Assembly: GCA_017547145.1 (NCBI GenBank)
Contig: JAFYQJ010000016.1
Span: forward strand, 37,373-101,372
Source: Paludibacteraceae bacterium
GTDB lineage: Bacteria; Bacteroidota; Bacteroidia; Bacteroidales; Paludibacteraceae
Direction: 5' to 3'
Length of the DNA stretch: 64,000 nt
The notes below the pieces were generated by a model. It was not told the origin of the DNA. It saw nothing but the letters and a program-made list of their open reading frames with translations, and did not search any database. Below, piece after piece: positions 46,164 to 53,051 of the stretch (its first letter is position 1; each line of letters begins with the position of its first letter). The position numbers were made by a program, and so were the translations under genes.

Positions 46164-48722
46164 ATGATAGAAGAACAAGACAGAATTATTAAAATCAACA
46201 TTGAAGACGAAATGAAGTCTGCCTACATCGACTATTCGATGTCGGTAATTGTTTCGAGAGCTTTGCCTGATGTTCGTGATGGATTGAAACCTGTTCATAG
46301 ACGTGTATTGTTTGGAATGAACGAGTTGGGCAACTACTCAAATCAGCCATACAAGAAATGTGCAAGAATCGTGGGTGAGGTTATGGGTAAGTACCATCCT
46401 CATGGCGACTCTTCTATATATATGACATTGGTGCGTTTGGCACAAGATTTCTCTATGCGTTATACACTTGTCGATGGACAAGGTAACTTTGGTTCAATTG
46501 ACGGTGATACGCCTGCTGCCATGCGTTACACAGAGGCTCGTTTGTGTAAAATTGCAGAAGATATGTTGGTAGATTTGGATAAAAAAACGGTAGATTTTGC
46601 AAAAAACTTTGACGACACGTTGTCCGAACCAACCGTTTTGCCAACTCGTATTCCAAATCTTTTGCTCAATGGAGCATCGGGTATTGCAGTTGGTATGGCT
46701 ACCAATATGGCTCCACACAACTTGAACGAAGTGGTTGATGCTACTAATGCATATATCGACAATAATGATATTACTATTGAAGAATTGATGCAATACATCA
46801 AAGCACCTGATTTCCCAACGGGAGGTATTATTTATGGTTATGCTGGTGTAAAAGATGCATTTGAAACAGGTAAAGGACGTATCGTTATTCGCTCAAAAGC
46901 TGATATTGAAACTACATCAACAGGACAAGAAAAAATTATTGTAAACGAAATTCCTTATGGTGTGAACAAAAAAGAACTTATTGAGCATATTGCACAATTA
47001 TGTTCTGACAAGAAAATAGAGGGCATCTCTAATATCAACGATGAATCGGATATGAACGGTATGCGTATTGTTATCGACATCAAAAAAGATGCAAACGCAA
47101 ATGTCGTTCTTAACAAATTGTTCAAAGATACTGCAATGCAATATTCATTCTGCGTAAACAATATTGCTTTGGTAAAAGGTCGCCCTTGCTTGTTGAATTT
47201 GAAGGATTTGATTCGTTATTTTGTAGATCATCGTTTGGATGTTGTAACGCGTCGTACAGAATTTGAATTGAAAAAAGCTCAAGATCGTGCTCACATTCTC
47301 GAAGGTTTAATTGTGGCTGTTGACAATATTGACGAAGTTGTTCGCATTATTCGTGCTAGCAGAACTCCATCGGAAGCTCAACGTGCATTGGAAGAACGTT
47401 TCAATTTGGACGAAATACAATCAAAAGCAATAGTTGATATGCGTTTGAGTCAATTGACAGGACTTCGTATAGATGAGTTGAAAAAAGAATATGCAGACTT
47501 ATTAGCTTTGATTGAAGATTTGAAAGATATTTTGGCGAAAGTTGAGCGTCGTATGGAAATCATCAAAAACGAAATGCTTGAAATAAAAGAAAAGTATGGC
47601 GACGAACGCAAAACAGTTATCGAATACGCCAACGAAGAGATGAATCCAGAAGACTTCTATGCCGACGACGAAATGGTAATCACAATTTCGCATCTTGGCT
47701 ATATCAAACGTACTGCTTTGAGTGAATTCCGTACACAAAGTCGTGGTGGAGTGGGATCGAAAGGTAGTGACTCGCGCGACGAAGACTTTATTGAATACAT
47801 CTATCAAGCATCAATGCACAATACGATGATGTTCTTTACTCAAAAAGGTCGTTGCTATTGGTTGAAGGTATTCCAAATTCCTGAAGGAACTAAAAATGCT
47901 AAAGGTCGTGCTATTCAAAACCTTTTGAATATCGATGCCGACGATAAGGTAAATGCATTTATCACAACCAAACAATTAAACGATGAGGAATTTGTTAAGT
48001 CTCATTATTTAGTATTTGCAACAAAACAAGGTGTGATAAAGAAAACGTCATTAGAAGCATATTCTCGTCCACGTCAAAATGGTGTTAATGCTATTGTGAT
48101 TCGTGAAGACGACCGCTTGATTCAAGTTTGCTTAACCGATGGCAAAAGTGAAATTATTATGGCAAACCGCAATGGTCGTGCAATTCGCTTCAATGAAGAG
48201 AATGTTCGCTCTATGGGTCGTGTTTCTACAGGTGTTCGTGGTATGCAGCTCGATGATGACGGCGACGAAGTTGTTGGAATGATTTGCGGAAATAAAGAAT
48301 CGAACGAAACCGTGATGGTTGTTTCTGAAAAAGGTTACGGAAAACGCACCAACATAGTAGAAAAAGACGAAAACGGCAACATTATTCTTGACGAAAACGG
48401 ACAGCCAAACGACATTTATCGTATAACAAACCGTGGAGGTAAAGGTGTTAAAACAATGAATATCACCGAAAAAACTGGTAAATTGGTAGCGATAATGAGC
48501 GTAAGCGACGAAAACGATTTGATGATTATCAATAAGTCGGGTATAACTATCCGTTTGAAAGTGGCTGATATTCGTACTATGGGACGTGCAACGCAAGGAG
48601 TTCGCCTCATCAACCTCGAAAAACGCAATGACGAAATTGCTTCCGTTTGCAAGGTTGTAGCCGAAGAAACTGAAGATGTAATAACTGAAAACGAAGAAAA
48701 TAACACAATAGAAAACAATTAA
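46164..48722 (+). CDS. gyrA: DNA gyrase subunit A
   Basis: The breakage-reunion subunit of gyrase, 852 aa. The winged-helix region has the active tyrosine Y122 in TPAAMRYTEARL, with the same numbering as E. coli. The quinolone-determining stretch reads YHPHGDSSIYMTLVRLAQ, so Ser83 is kept but position 87 is Met where E. coli has Asp. The coiled-coil tower and the C-terminal beta-pinwheel (GyrA-box-like QSRGGVGSKG near 530) follow. The tail is acidic (EETEDVITENEENN). A TPR gene follows 29 bases after the stop. Confidence 0.97.
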   Translation: MIEEQDRIIKINIEDEMKSAYIDYSMSVIVSRALPDVRDGLKPVHRRVLFGMNELGNYSNQPYKKCARIVGEVMGKYHPHGDSSIYMTLVRLAQDFSMRYTLVDGQGNFGSIDGDTPAAMRYTEARLCKIAEDMLVDLDKKTVDFAKNFDDTLSEPTVLPTRIPNLLLNGASGIAVGMATNMAPHNLNEVVDATNAYIDNNDITIEELMQYIKAPDFPTGGIIYGYAGVKDAFETGKGRIVIRSKADIETTSTGQEKIIVNEIPYGVNKKELIEHIAQLCSDKKIEGISNINDESDMNGMRIVIDIKKDANANVVLNKLFKDTAMQYSFCVNNIALVKGRPCLLNLKDLIRYFVDHRLDVVTRRTEFELKKAQDRAHILEGLIVAVDNIDEVVRIIRASRTPSEAQRALEERFNLDEIQSKAIVDMRLSQLTGLRIDELKKEYADLLALIEDLKDILAKVERRMEIIKNEMLEIKEKYGDERKTVIEYANEEMNPEDFYADDEMVITISHLGYIKRTALSEFRTQSRGGVGSKGSDSRDEDFIEYIYQASMHNTMMFFTQKGRCYWLKVFQIPEGTKNAKGRAIQNLLNIDADDKVNAFITTKQLNDEEFVKSHYLVFATKQGVIKKTSLEAYSRPRQNGVNAIVIREDDRLIQVCLTDGKSEIIMANRNGRAIRFNEENVRSMGRVSTGVRGMQLDDDGDEVVGMICGNKESNETVMVVSEKGYGKRTNIVEKDENGNIILDENGQPNDIYRITNRGGKGVKTMNITEKTGKLVAIMSVSDENDLMIINKSGITIRLKVADIRTMGRATQGVRLINLEKRNDEIASVCKVVAEETEDVITENEENNTIENN

Positions 48723-48751
48723 ATTTATCAATAACAAAAATTAATTTAGTT

Positions 48752-49999
48752 ATGAAAAAAGTATTTTTACCTGTAGTTTTGCTATGTTTGGCAACTACTA
48801 TGTTTGCTCAAAAAGGCAACATTTCTAAAGCAAAAACTAAAGCTTACAACGTAGAAGCTCCAGATCCACAAGGTGCTAAAACTTTAATAGAAGAGGCTTT
48901 GGTGCATCCCGAAACTGCAAATCAAGCTAAAACTTGGTTCGAAGCCGGAGCTATTTTCAACAAAATACAACAAGACGAAACCGACAAACAACGTATGGGA
49001 TTGCCTTGCGACATCAACTTGCGTCAAGAGTGTTTGCTTAAAGTTTTACCTTGCTTTTTGAAAGCTGACTCTATGGATCAACTTCCTGACGCTAAAGGTA
49101 AAATTAAACCTAAATACACTAAAAAAATTAAAAACGAATTGTTGAACCTTTATCGCAACTATTCGATAGAATTGTCTGCAAACGAAGCATTTAACAACAA
49201 AGACTACGAATCTGCTGCAAACATTTTCGACGTTTACATCAACATTCCTTTGATGTCTGCTTTAGCTTCTGAAAACTTGCTTGTAACCGATACCAACTAC
49301 ACATTCTATAAGTACAACGCAGGTATTGCACACTATCAAGCTGGAACTCCTGAACACATTGCTAAAGCTATTCAGTATTTCCAAGAGTTGACAGAATCTA
49401 CTTATAGCGACCAAAATTCTGTTTATCAAATTCTTTTAAGTCTTTATTTAAACTCAGCTAACGATACTGCTAACTATGTAAGAAACTTGGTGGACGCTGT
49501 TCAAAAATTCCCTACCGAAAACTATTACATCGAGCAACTTGTTGACTACTATGTTCAAAAGAAAGAAAACGAAAAAGCTATCGTTTACCTCGAACAAGCT
49601 ATCAGCAACAATCCTAGCAACGAACACAACTATTTCTTGCTTGGACGTGTAAAAGAAGAAATGGGCGACTTCGATGCTGCTGAAGCTCTTTATGACAAAA
49701 CTATAGAAATGAAACCCGACCATGTTTACGCTTACACTTTCAAAGGTAACATCATCTACAACAAGGCGGTAGATATCGACAACAAAGCAAACGAAATAAA
49801 AGACAACAAAGAATACCAAAAAGCTAAAGCTGAAGCTAACGCTATGTTGGAAAAATCGTTGCCTTTCTACGAAAAAGCGTTAGAATTGAAACCAGACGAC
49901 TACGAAAACATCCGCTGGTTGAGAAGTATCTACTATCGTTTGGATAAAAAAGAAAAATTCAACGAAATGGAACAACGCCTTAAAGCTTTAGGATTTTAA
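48752..49999 (+). CDS. Exported tetratricopeptide-repeat protein
   Basis: A 415-aa protein with signal peptide MKKVFLPVVLLCLATTMFAQ. An N-terminal helical region is followed by TPR units from about residue 220 to the end, for example VYLEQAISNNPSNEHNYFLLGRV, AEALYDKTIEMKPDHVYAYTF and YEKALELKPDDYENIRWLRSIY. It is probably a periplasmic scaffold. Known Bacteroidales homologues often lie next to gyrA, but no partner is visible here. Base use is less AT-rich than neighbours (many AAC/GAC codons), as in highly expressed genes. Confidence 0.82.
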   Translation: MKKVFLPVVLLCLATTMFAQKGNISKAKTKAYNVEAPDPQGAKTLIEEALVHPETANQAKTWFEAGAIFNKIQQDETDKQRMGLPCDINLRQECLLKVLPCFLKADSMDQLPDAKGKIKPKYTKKIKNELLNLYRNYSIELSANEAFNNKDYESAANIFDVYINIPLMSALASENLLVTDTNYTFYKYNAGIAHYQAGTPEHIAKAIQYFQELTESTYSDQNSVYQILLSLYLNSANDTANYVRNLVDAVQKFPTENYYIEQLVDYYVQKKENEKAIVYLEQAISNNPSNEHNYFLLGRVKEEMGDFDAAEALYDKTIEMKPDHVYAYTFKGNIIYNKAVDIDNKANEIKDNKEYQKAKAEANAMLEKSLPFYEKALELKPDDYENIRWLRSIYYRLDKKEKFNEMEQRLKALGF

Positions 50000-50023
50000 G
50001 ATTTTTTAGTTCATAAAACAACG

Positions 50024-50058
50024 AAATCCACTCTCTATTCCGAAGAGTGGATTTTTTA
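50024..50058 (+). terminator. Terminator after the TPR gene (copy 1 of a duplicated terminator)
   Basis: AAATCCACTCT pairs with AGAGTGGATTT, then a T-run. A close copy ends the next three-gene cluster at 51517-51546, and sequence similarity continues for about 30 bases beyond both. Confidence 0.88.
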
Positions 50059-50142
50059 TTCTCTGAAAGTAAAGCTAAATAAAAAAATGAATATCTATAA
50101 ACCTTTTTGTATTTTTATGCATTTTATTAAAGAATTTATTAG

Positions 50143-50150
50143 TATATTTG
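50143..50150 (+). promoter_or_regulatory. Candidate -7 box for the three-gene cluster
   Basis: TATATTTG fits TAnnTTTG, with a predicted start near 50157 and a leader of about 19 bases. No good -33 TTTG at the normal spacing. Confidence 0.5.
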
Positions 50151-50175
50151 TAAAAATTTTTAATAAAATAAAAGT

Positions 50176-50670
50176 ATGAACAAAGAAAATTTAAATTTAT
50201 TATTGGGATTAGCAGCTATAGGATTAGCTGTGTTAATTTCAAATTCAAAAAAGCAAAAAAATACAGATATAGAAGAAGATATTATTGAAGGTATAGGGAA
50301 AATACCCCCTGAATATATTAAAGTTGGACGAATAAATATGACCATTGCAAGAAAAGCACACATAAAAGCTGGAGATATCGTTGTTCATCCTAAATACATT
50401 AGACATATCGAACTTGAACATGGAAAACAACTAGCAAATTTAGGTATAACAGCTTCAGACTATATTAAAGTTATTGTTGAAAAATTTAGTCAAATTAGAA
50501 AGGGGAGTGATAATTCTATTTTATTAGTTATAAAAAGTTTTGGGAAAAACATAGTATTAGCCCTTCAACTAACGGATTTAATTGATGACAAGAATCAAGT
50601 ATGGGAAATTCACACTTCGTACCCCAGAAATAAATTTAATACAAATCAAAAACTACTATGGGAAAGATAA
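50176..50670 (+). CDS. Membrane-anchored BECR-fold (PBECR-like) nuclease candidate
   Basis: A 164-aa protein with one N-terminal hydrophobic helix (about 7-23, NLLLGLAAIGLAVLI) and a C-terminal domain of about 95 residues. This domain resembles phage-type Barnase-EndoU-ColicinE5/D-RelE-like nucleases: HPKYIRHIELEHGKQL with spaced histidines (71, 77, 82), SQIRKGSDNSILLVI, and the late EIHTSYPRNK. These folds are RNA-cutting toxins in phage and polymorphic-toxin systems; activity here is inferred. The C-terminal NQKLLWER is shared with both downstream genes. The next start lies inside its last codons. Confidence 0.58.
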   Translation: MNKENLNLLLGLAAIGLAVLISNSKKQKNTDIEEDIIEGIGKIPPEYIKVGRINMTIARKAHIKAGDIVVHPKYIRHIELEHGKQLANLGITASDYIKVIVEKFSQIRKGSDNSILLVIKSFGKNIVLALQLTDLIDDKNQVWEIHTSYPRNKFNTNQKLLWER

Positions 50671-51071
50671 ATGACGAATACATAGATTTTGGACAATTGC
50701 CTGAAGATATACAAGAAGCAATTGGTTTAAAAAACGTAACAATAGTAATGAAATATTCACTTGCGAAGGAAATAGAAATTGGAGAAAAAGGAACCTATCT
50801 AAAAAACAATGATATTGACTATGCATCTACGGGCGACCTTTTCTTTGCAGGTTTTGTAGAATATCCACATCAAGTACGCAACGGAGGAGGAAATATGCTT
50901 TTATTAGTACAATCTTTCCCTGCTTATAAAATTTCAGATGGAATGTCTGTAAAAGAAAAGTGTTATGCTATGCGTATTGCTCCTACATCTAATGAAAATT
51001 ATTGGGAAGTAATTGATTTTGAAGTAAAATATAATCTTAATCGCAACGATCAAATATTATGGGAAAAATAG
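50658..51071 (+). CDS. Paralogue of the BECR-like protein, lacking its histidines
   Basis: A 137-aa protein with no membrane helix. It aligns with the C-terminal domain of the previous gene: GKINDEYIDFG at the start (compare GKIPPEYIKVG), MLLLVQSF in the middle and VKYNLNRNDQILWEK at the end. The HxxxxxH region of the first protein has no histidines here, so the nuclease site is probably lost. It may be an immunity-type or decoy paralogue. It shares 13 bases with each neighbour, the same ATGGGAAA stretch coding LWE[RK] in one frame and MGK in the other. Confidence 0.6.
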   Translation: MGKINDEYIDFGQLPEDIQEAIGLKNVTIVMKYSLAKEIEIGEKGTYLKNNDIDYASTGDLFFAGFVEYPHQVRNGGGNMLLLVQSFPAYKISDGMSVKEKCYAMRIAPTSNENYWEVIDFEVKYNLNRNDQILWEK

Positions 51072-51493
51072 AAGAAACTTTTGTTCCTAAAGGATATACA
51101 TACTACGGTAATATATCTGAAGAATTACAAATTAACCTTGAACTGAAAGATTTGCCGGTATTGATAAAAGATAGTTTTGAACAAGAAATCCTTAATGGAC
51201 CTAGAGGTAAATTTATACGTATGGCAGATATGGACTATGATTCTATAGGAACAGATATTTTTATGAATCTTGTAGAATTTCCTTATCAAGTACGCGATAG
51301 CGGTAACTATACTTTGCTATTGATAAAATCATTTGATGGATATGTAGAGTATGGAAAAAAAATTGAAAATTGGTGCTATGCAATGCATATAAAATTAGTA
51401 TCCAACGAAAATGGATATGAGTTTTACGAAGTAATCGATTTTGAGACGCATTACAATTTACATCGTAATGATACTATATTGTGGCAAAGATAA
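51059..51493 (+). CDS. Second paralogue of the BECR-like protein
   Basis: A 144-aa protein similar to the one before it: MADMDYDSIGTDIF / NNDIDYASTGDLFF, VEFPYQVRDSGNYTLLLIKSF / VEYPHQVRNGGGNMLLLVQSF, and IDFETHYNLHRNDTILWQR at the end. It has no visible catalytic histidine pair. The two downstream paralogues are closer to each other than to the first gene. The last bases, GTGGCAAAGATAAAT, would read as VAKIN in the other frame, a possible remnant of another linked start. Function is unknown. Confidence 0.6.
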   Translation: MGKIEETFVPKGYTYYGNISEELQINLELKDLPVLIKDSFEQEILNGPRGKFIRMADMDYDSIGTDIFMNLVEFPYQVRDSGNYTLLLIKSFDGYVEYGKKIENWCYAMHIKLVSNENGYEFYEVIDFETHYNLHRNDTILWQR

Positions 51494-51516
51494 ATTTCTA
51501 TCAGACTTGAACACAA

Positions 51517-51546
51517 AAATCCACTCCTCAAGGAGTGGATTTTTTT
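51517..51546 (+). terminator. Terminator of the three-gene cluster (copy 2)
   Basis: AAATCCACTCCT pairs with AGGAGTGGATTT around a 2-base CA loop, followed by seven T. It is nearly identical to the terminator at 50024-50058. Confidence 0.9.
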
Positions 51547-51585
51547 ATTCTATAAAAGTAGAGTAGTACAACTCAAAAAAATGCC

Positions 51586-51593
51586 TACCTTTG
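51586..51593 (+). promoter_or_regulatory. Candidate -7 box for the structured leader and methyltransferase operon
   Basis: TACCTTTG matches TAnnTTTG exactly, with a predicted start near 51600. The transcript would begin with a small hairpin (CGTTGC/GCAGCG, 51599-51616) followed by a T7 run, and then the large folded region. Confidence 0.55.
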
Positions 51594-51669
51594 CCATACG
51601 TTGCAAGGGTGCAGCGACATTTTTTTATTTATTAACTAAGCATTAGCTATTATTTCGCGTTCGCTTGAA

Positions 51670-51803
51670 GCTTGAGAACCTTACAAAAGAACCACTCGAA
51701 ATAATTGTAATAAGGTGTTTTATAGACATCTACTACCGACAGAATAAAGTTATGCTCCACGTTAAGTGGGCAACTTATTTCGGTAGTGGAGGTTTTCTCA
51801 AGC
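51670..51803 (+). ncRNA. Candidate structured RNA upstream of the methyltransferase operon
   Basis: The sequence folds by eye into a junction. A closing stem pairs GCTTGAGA (51670-51677) with TCTCAAGC (51796-51803). Hairpin 1 pairs ACCTTACAA (51678-51686) with TTGTAATAAGGT (51705-51716). Hairpin 2 pairs TCTACTACCGA (51729-51739) with TCGGTAGTGGA (51780-51790) and contains an inner CCAC/GTGG stem. Nested pairing this long is unlikely by chance in AT-rich DNA. A 63-codon open frame crosses it from a TTG but has no supporting features. I match it to no known RNA family. Confidence 0.5.
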
Positions 51804-51809
51804 ACCTAA

Positions 51810-51847
51810 GCGGACGGATAGATTGTCCACCTTTTTTATCCGTTTGC
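51810..51847 (+). promoter_or_regulatory. Terminator/antiterminator-like switch
   Basis: GCGGAC (51810-51815) can pair with GTCCAC followed by a run of T (about 51825-51837), a terminator-like fold. The same arm, extended as GCGGACGGAT, can instead pair fully, with G-T pairs, with ATCCGTTTGC (51838-51847). The two folds exclude each other, as in attenuators and riboswitch platforms. Confidence 0.42.
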
Positions 51848-51849
51848 GT

Positions 51850-51882
51850 GGATTGATAGTGATGCACAAAAACTATCAATCC
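51850..51882 (+). promoter_or_regulatory. Perfect 10-bp inverted repeat abutting the methyltransferase start
   Basis: GGATTGATAG and CTATCAATCC, 13 bases apart, end 2 bases before the ATG. It could be an operator for a dimeric regulator or an RNA hairpin that limits ribosome access to the start. Confidence 0.65.
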
Positions 51883-51884
51883 GT

Positions 51885-53042
51885 ATGGCACGAAACGACC
51901 TTGCAAAAGCAAAAGATGCAAAAAAAGACGAATTCTACACGCAACTCGCCGACATCGAAAAAGAGCTGCGACACTACACCGAACACTTTCGCGGAAAAGT
52001 GGTTTTCTGCAACTGCGACGACCCCTACGAAAGCAACTTTTTCAAATACTTTGCGATGAATTTCAACCACTTAGGGCTGAAACGCCTCATTGCTACGTGC
52101 TACAACGGCTCGCCCGTGCAGGGCAACGAATTGCTTTTGCAGTTCGACACCGACAACCCCGAAGAACCTAAAAAAATAGCTTACAAAATAGAAATCAGCG
52201 AGGTACACGACGCCAATGGCGACGGGGCAATAGACCTTGCCGACGTGCGTTACCTCTTGCAGAACGACAAAAACGCCATCTCCATTCTCAAAGGCAATGG
52301 CGATTTCCGTAGCGAAGAGTGCATTGAATTACTGAAAGAAGCCGATATTGTGGTTACCAATCCGCCTTTTTCGCTGTTCAGAGAATATCTTTCTCAATTA
52401 GATGAATACGGAAAACATTTTATCATTATAGGAAACGTAAATGCAATTTCTTACAAGGAATCTTTTCGTCTTATAAAAGAAGATAAAATGTGGTTAGGAG
52501 CAAGTATTCACAGCGGAGACAGAGAATTTCAAGTTCCAGAAGGCTATCCGTTAAACGCAGCAGGCTGTCGCGTAGATGAGCATGGAAGAAAATTTATTCG
52601 TGTAAAAGGTGTGCGTTGGTTTACCAATTTGGATTACAAAGAGCGACACGAGGATTTGATTTTATACAAATCGTACAATCCCGAAGAATATCCAAAATAT
52701 GATAATTATGATGCAATAAACATTGATAAAACAGCAGATATTCCTTGCGATTACGACGGAGCAATGGGCGTTCCTATCACATTTTTAGATAAATACAATC
52801 CAGAACAATTTGAAATAGAAGCACTTGGTATTGTTGGAAGTTGCAATTTTACTTGTATGAAAAAAATGGAAATTCTAGATAAAGAAGGAAAATCAACAGG
52901 TAAATTTACAATAAATGCAAAAGGTACATTATATAGAAAATTTAATCCTAAAGTAGATAAAGTTCCTGCTTTTAAAGATGTCCAAACGGGAGAGCTATAT
53001 CAAAGTATATATGCAAGAGTGATAATCCGCAAAAAACAATAA
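51885..53042 (+). CDS. Adenine-specific DNA methyltransferase, EcoRI-methylase family
   Basis: A 385-aa protein of the EcoRI methylase family, expected to make N6-methyladenine with SAM. It starts ARNDLAKAKDAKKDEFYTQLADIEKELRHY, the typical family opening. It has the YESNFFKYFA block near residue 50, catalytic NPPF at 159-162 (DIVVTNPPFSLFREYL), and DEYGKHFIIIGNVNAI near 175. It also has the GAMGVPITFLDKYNP block near 305. Bases up to about 52370 are clearly richer in G and C than the remainder. The DUF262-HNH gene starts 9 bases after its stop. No EcoRI-type endonuclease is present. Confidence 0.88.
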   Translation: MARNDLAKAKDAKKDEFYTQLADIEKELRHYTEHFRGKVVFCNCDDPYESNFFKYFAMNFNHLGLKRLIATCYNGSPVQGNELLLQFDTDNPEEPKKIAYKIEISEVHDANGDGAIDLADVRYLLQNDKNAISILKGNGDFRSEECIELLKEADIVVTNPPFSLFREYLSQLDEYGKHFIIIGNVNAISYKESFRLIKEDKMWLGASIHSGDREFQVPEGYPLNAAGCRVDEHGRKFIRVKGVRWFTNLDYKERHEDLILYKSYNPEEYPKYDNYDAINIDKTADIPCDYDGAMGVPITFLDKYNPEQFEIEALGIVGSCNFTCMKKMEILDKEGKSTGKFTINAKGTLYRKFNPKVDKVPAFKDVQTGELYQSIYARVIIRKKQ

Positions 53043-53051
53043 AAAAGAGTT

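Noticed and set aside
48132..48737. Long open frame of about 200 codons on the - strand inside gyrA
   Set aside because: It is the mirror of a well-conserved gyrA region, is rich in Phe/His/Asn codons as expected for antisense, and has no promoter or family features.
51670..51803. 6S RNA, tmRNA, RNase P RNA or SAM riboswitch
   Set aside because: The fold is a junction rather than one long hairpin with a central bubble, and none of the conserved core sequences of these RNAs is present. A database search was not possible.
51665..51856. 63-codon frame from a TTG across the structured region
   Set aside because: The DNA is explained by base pairing on the nucleic-acid level; there is no ATG, no family likeness and no start context.
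51599..51882. Retron-like msr/msd RNA
   Set aside because: No reverse transcriptase gene is nearby, and the outer inverted repeats required for a retron are not arranged that way.
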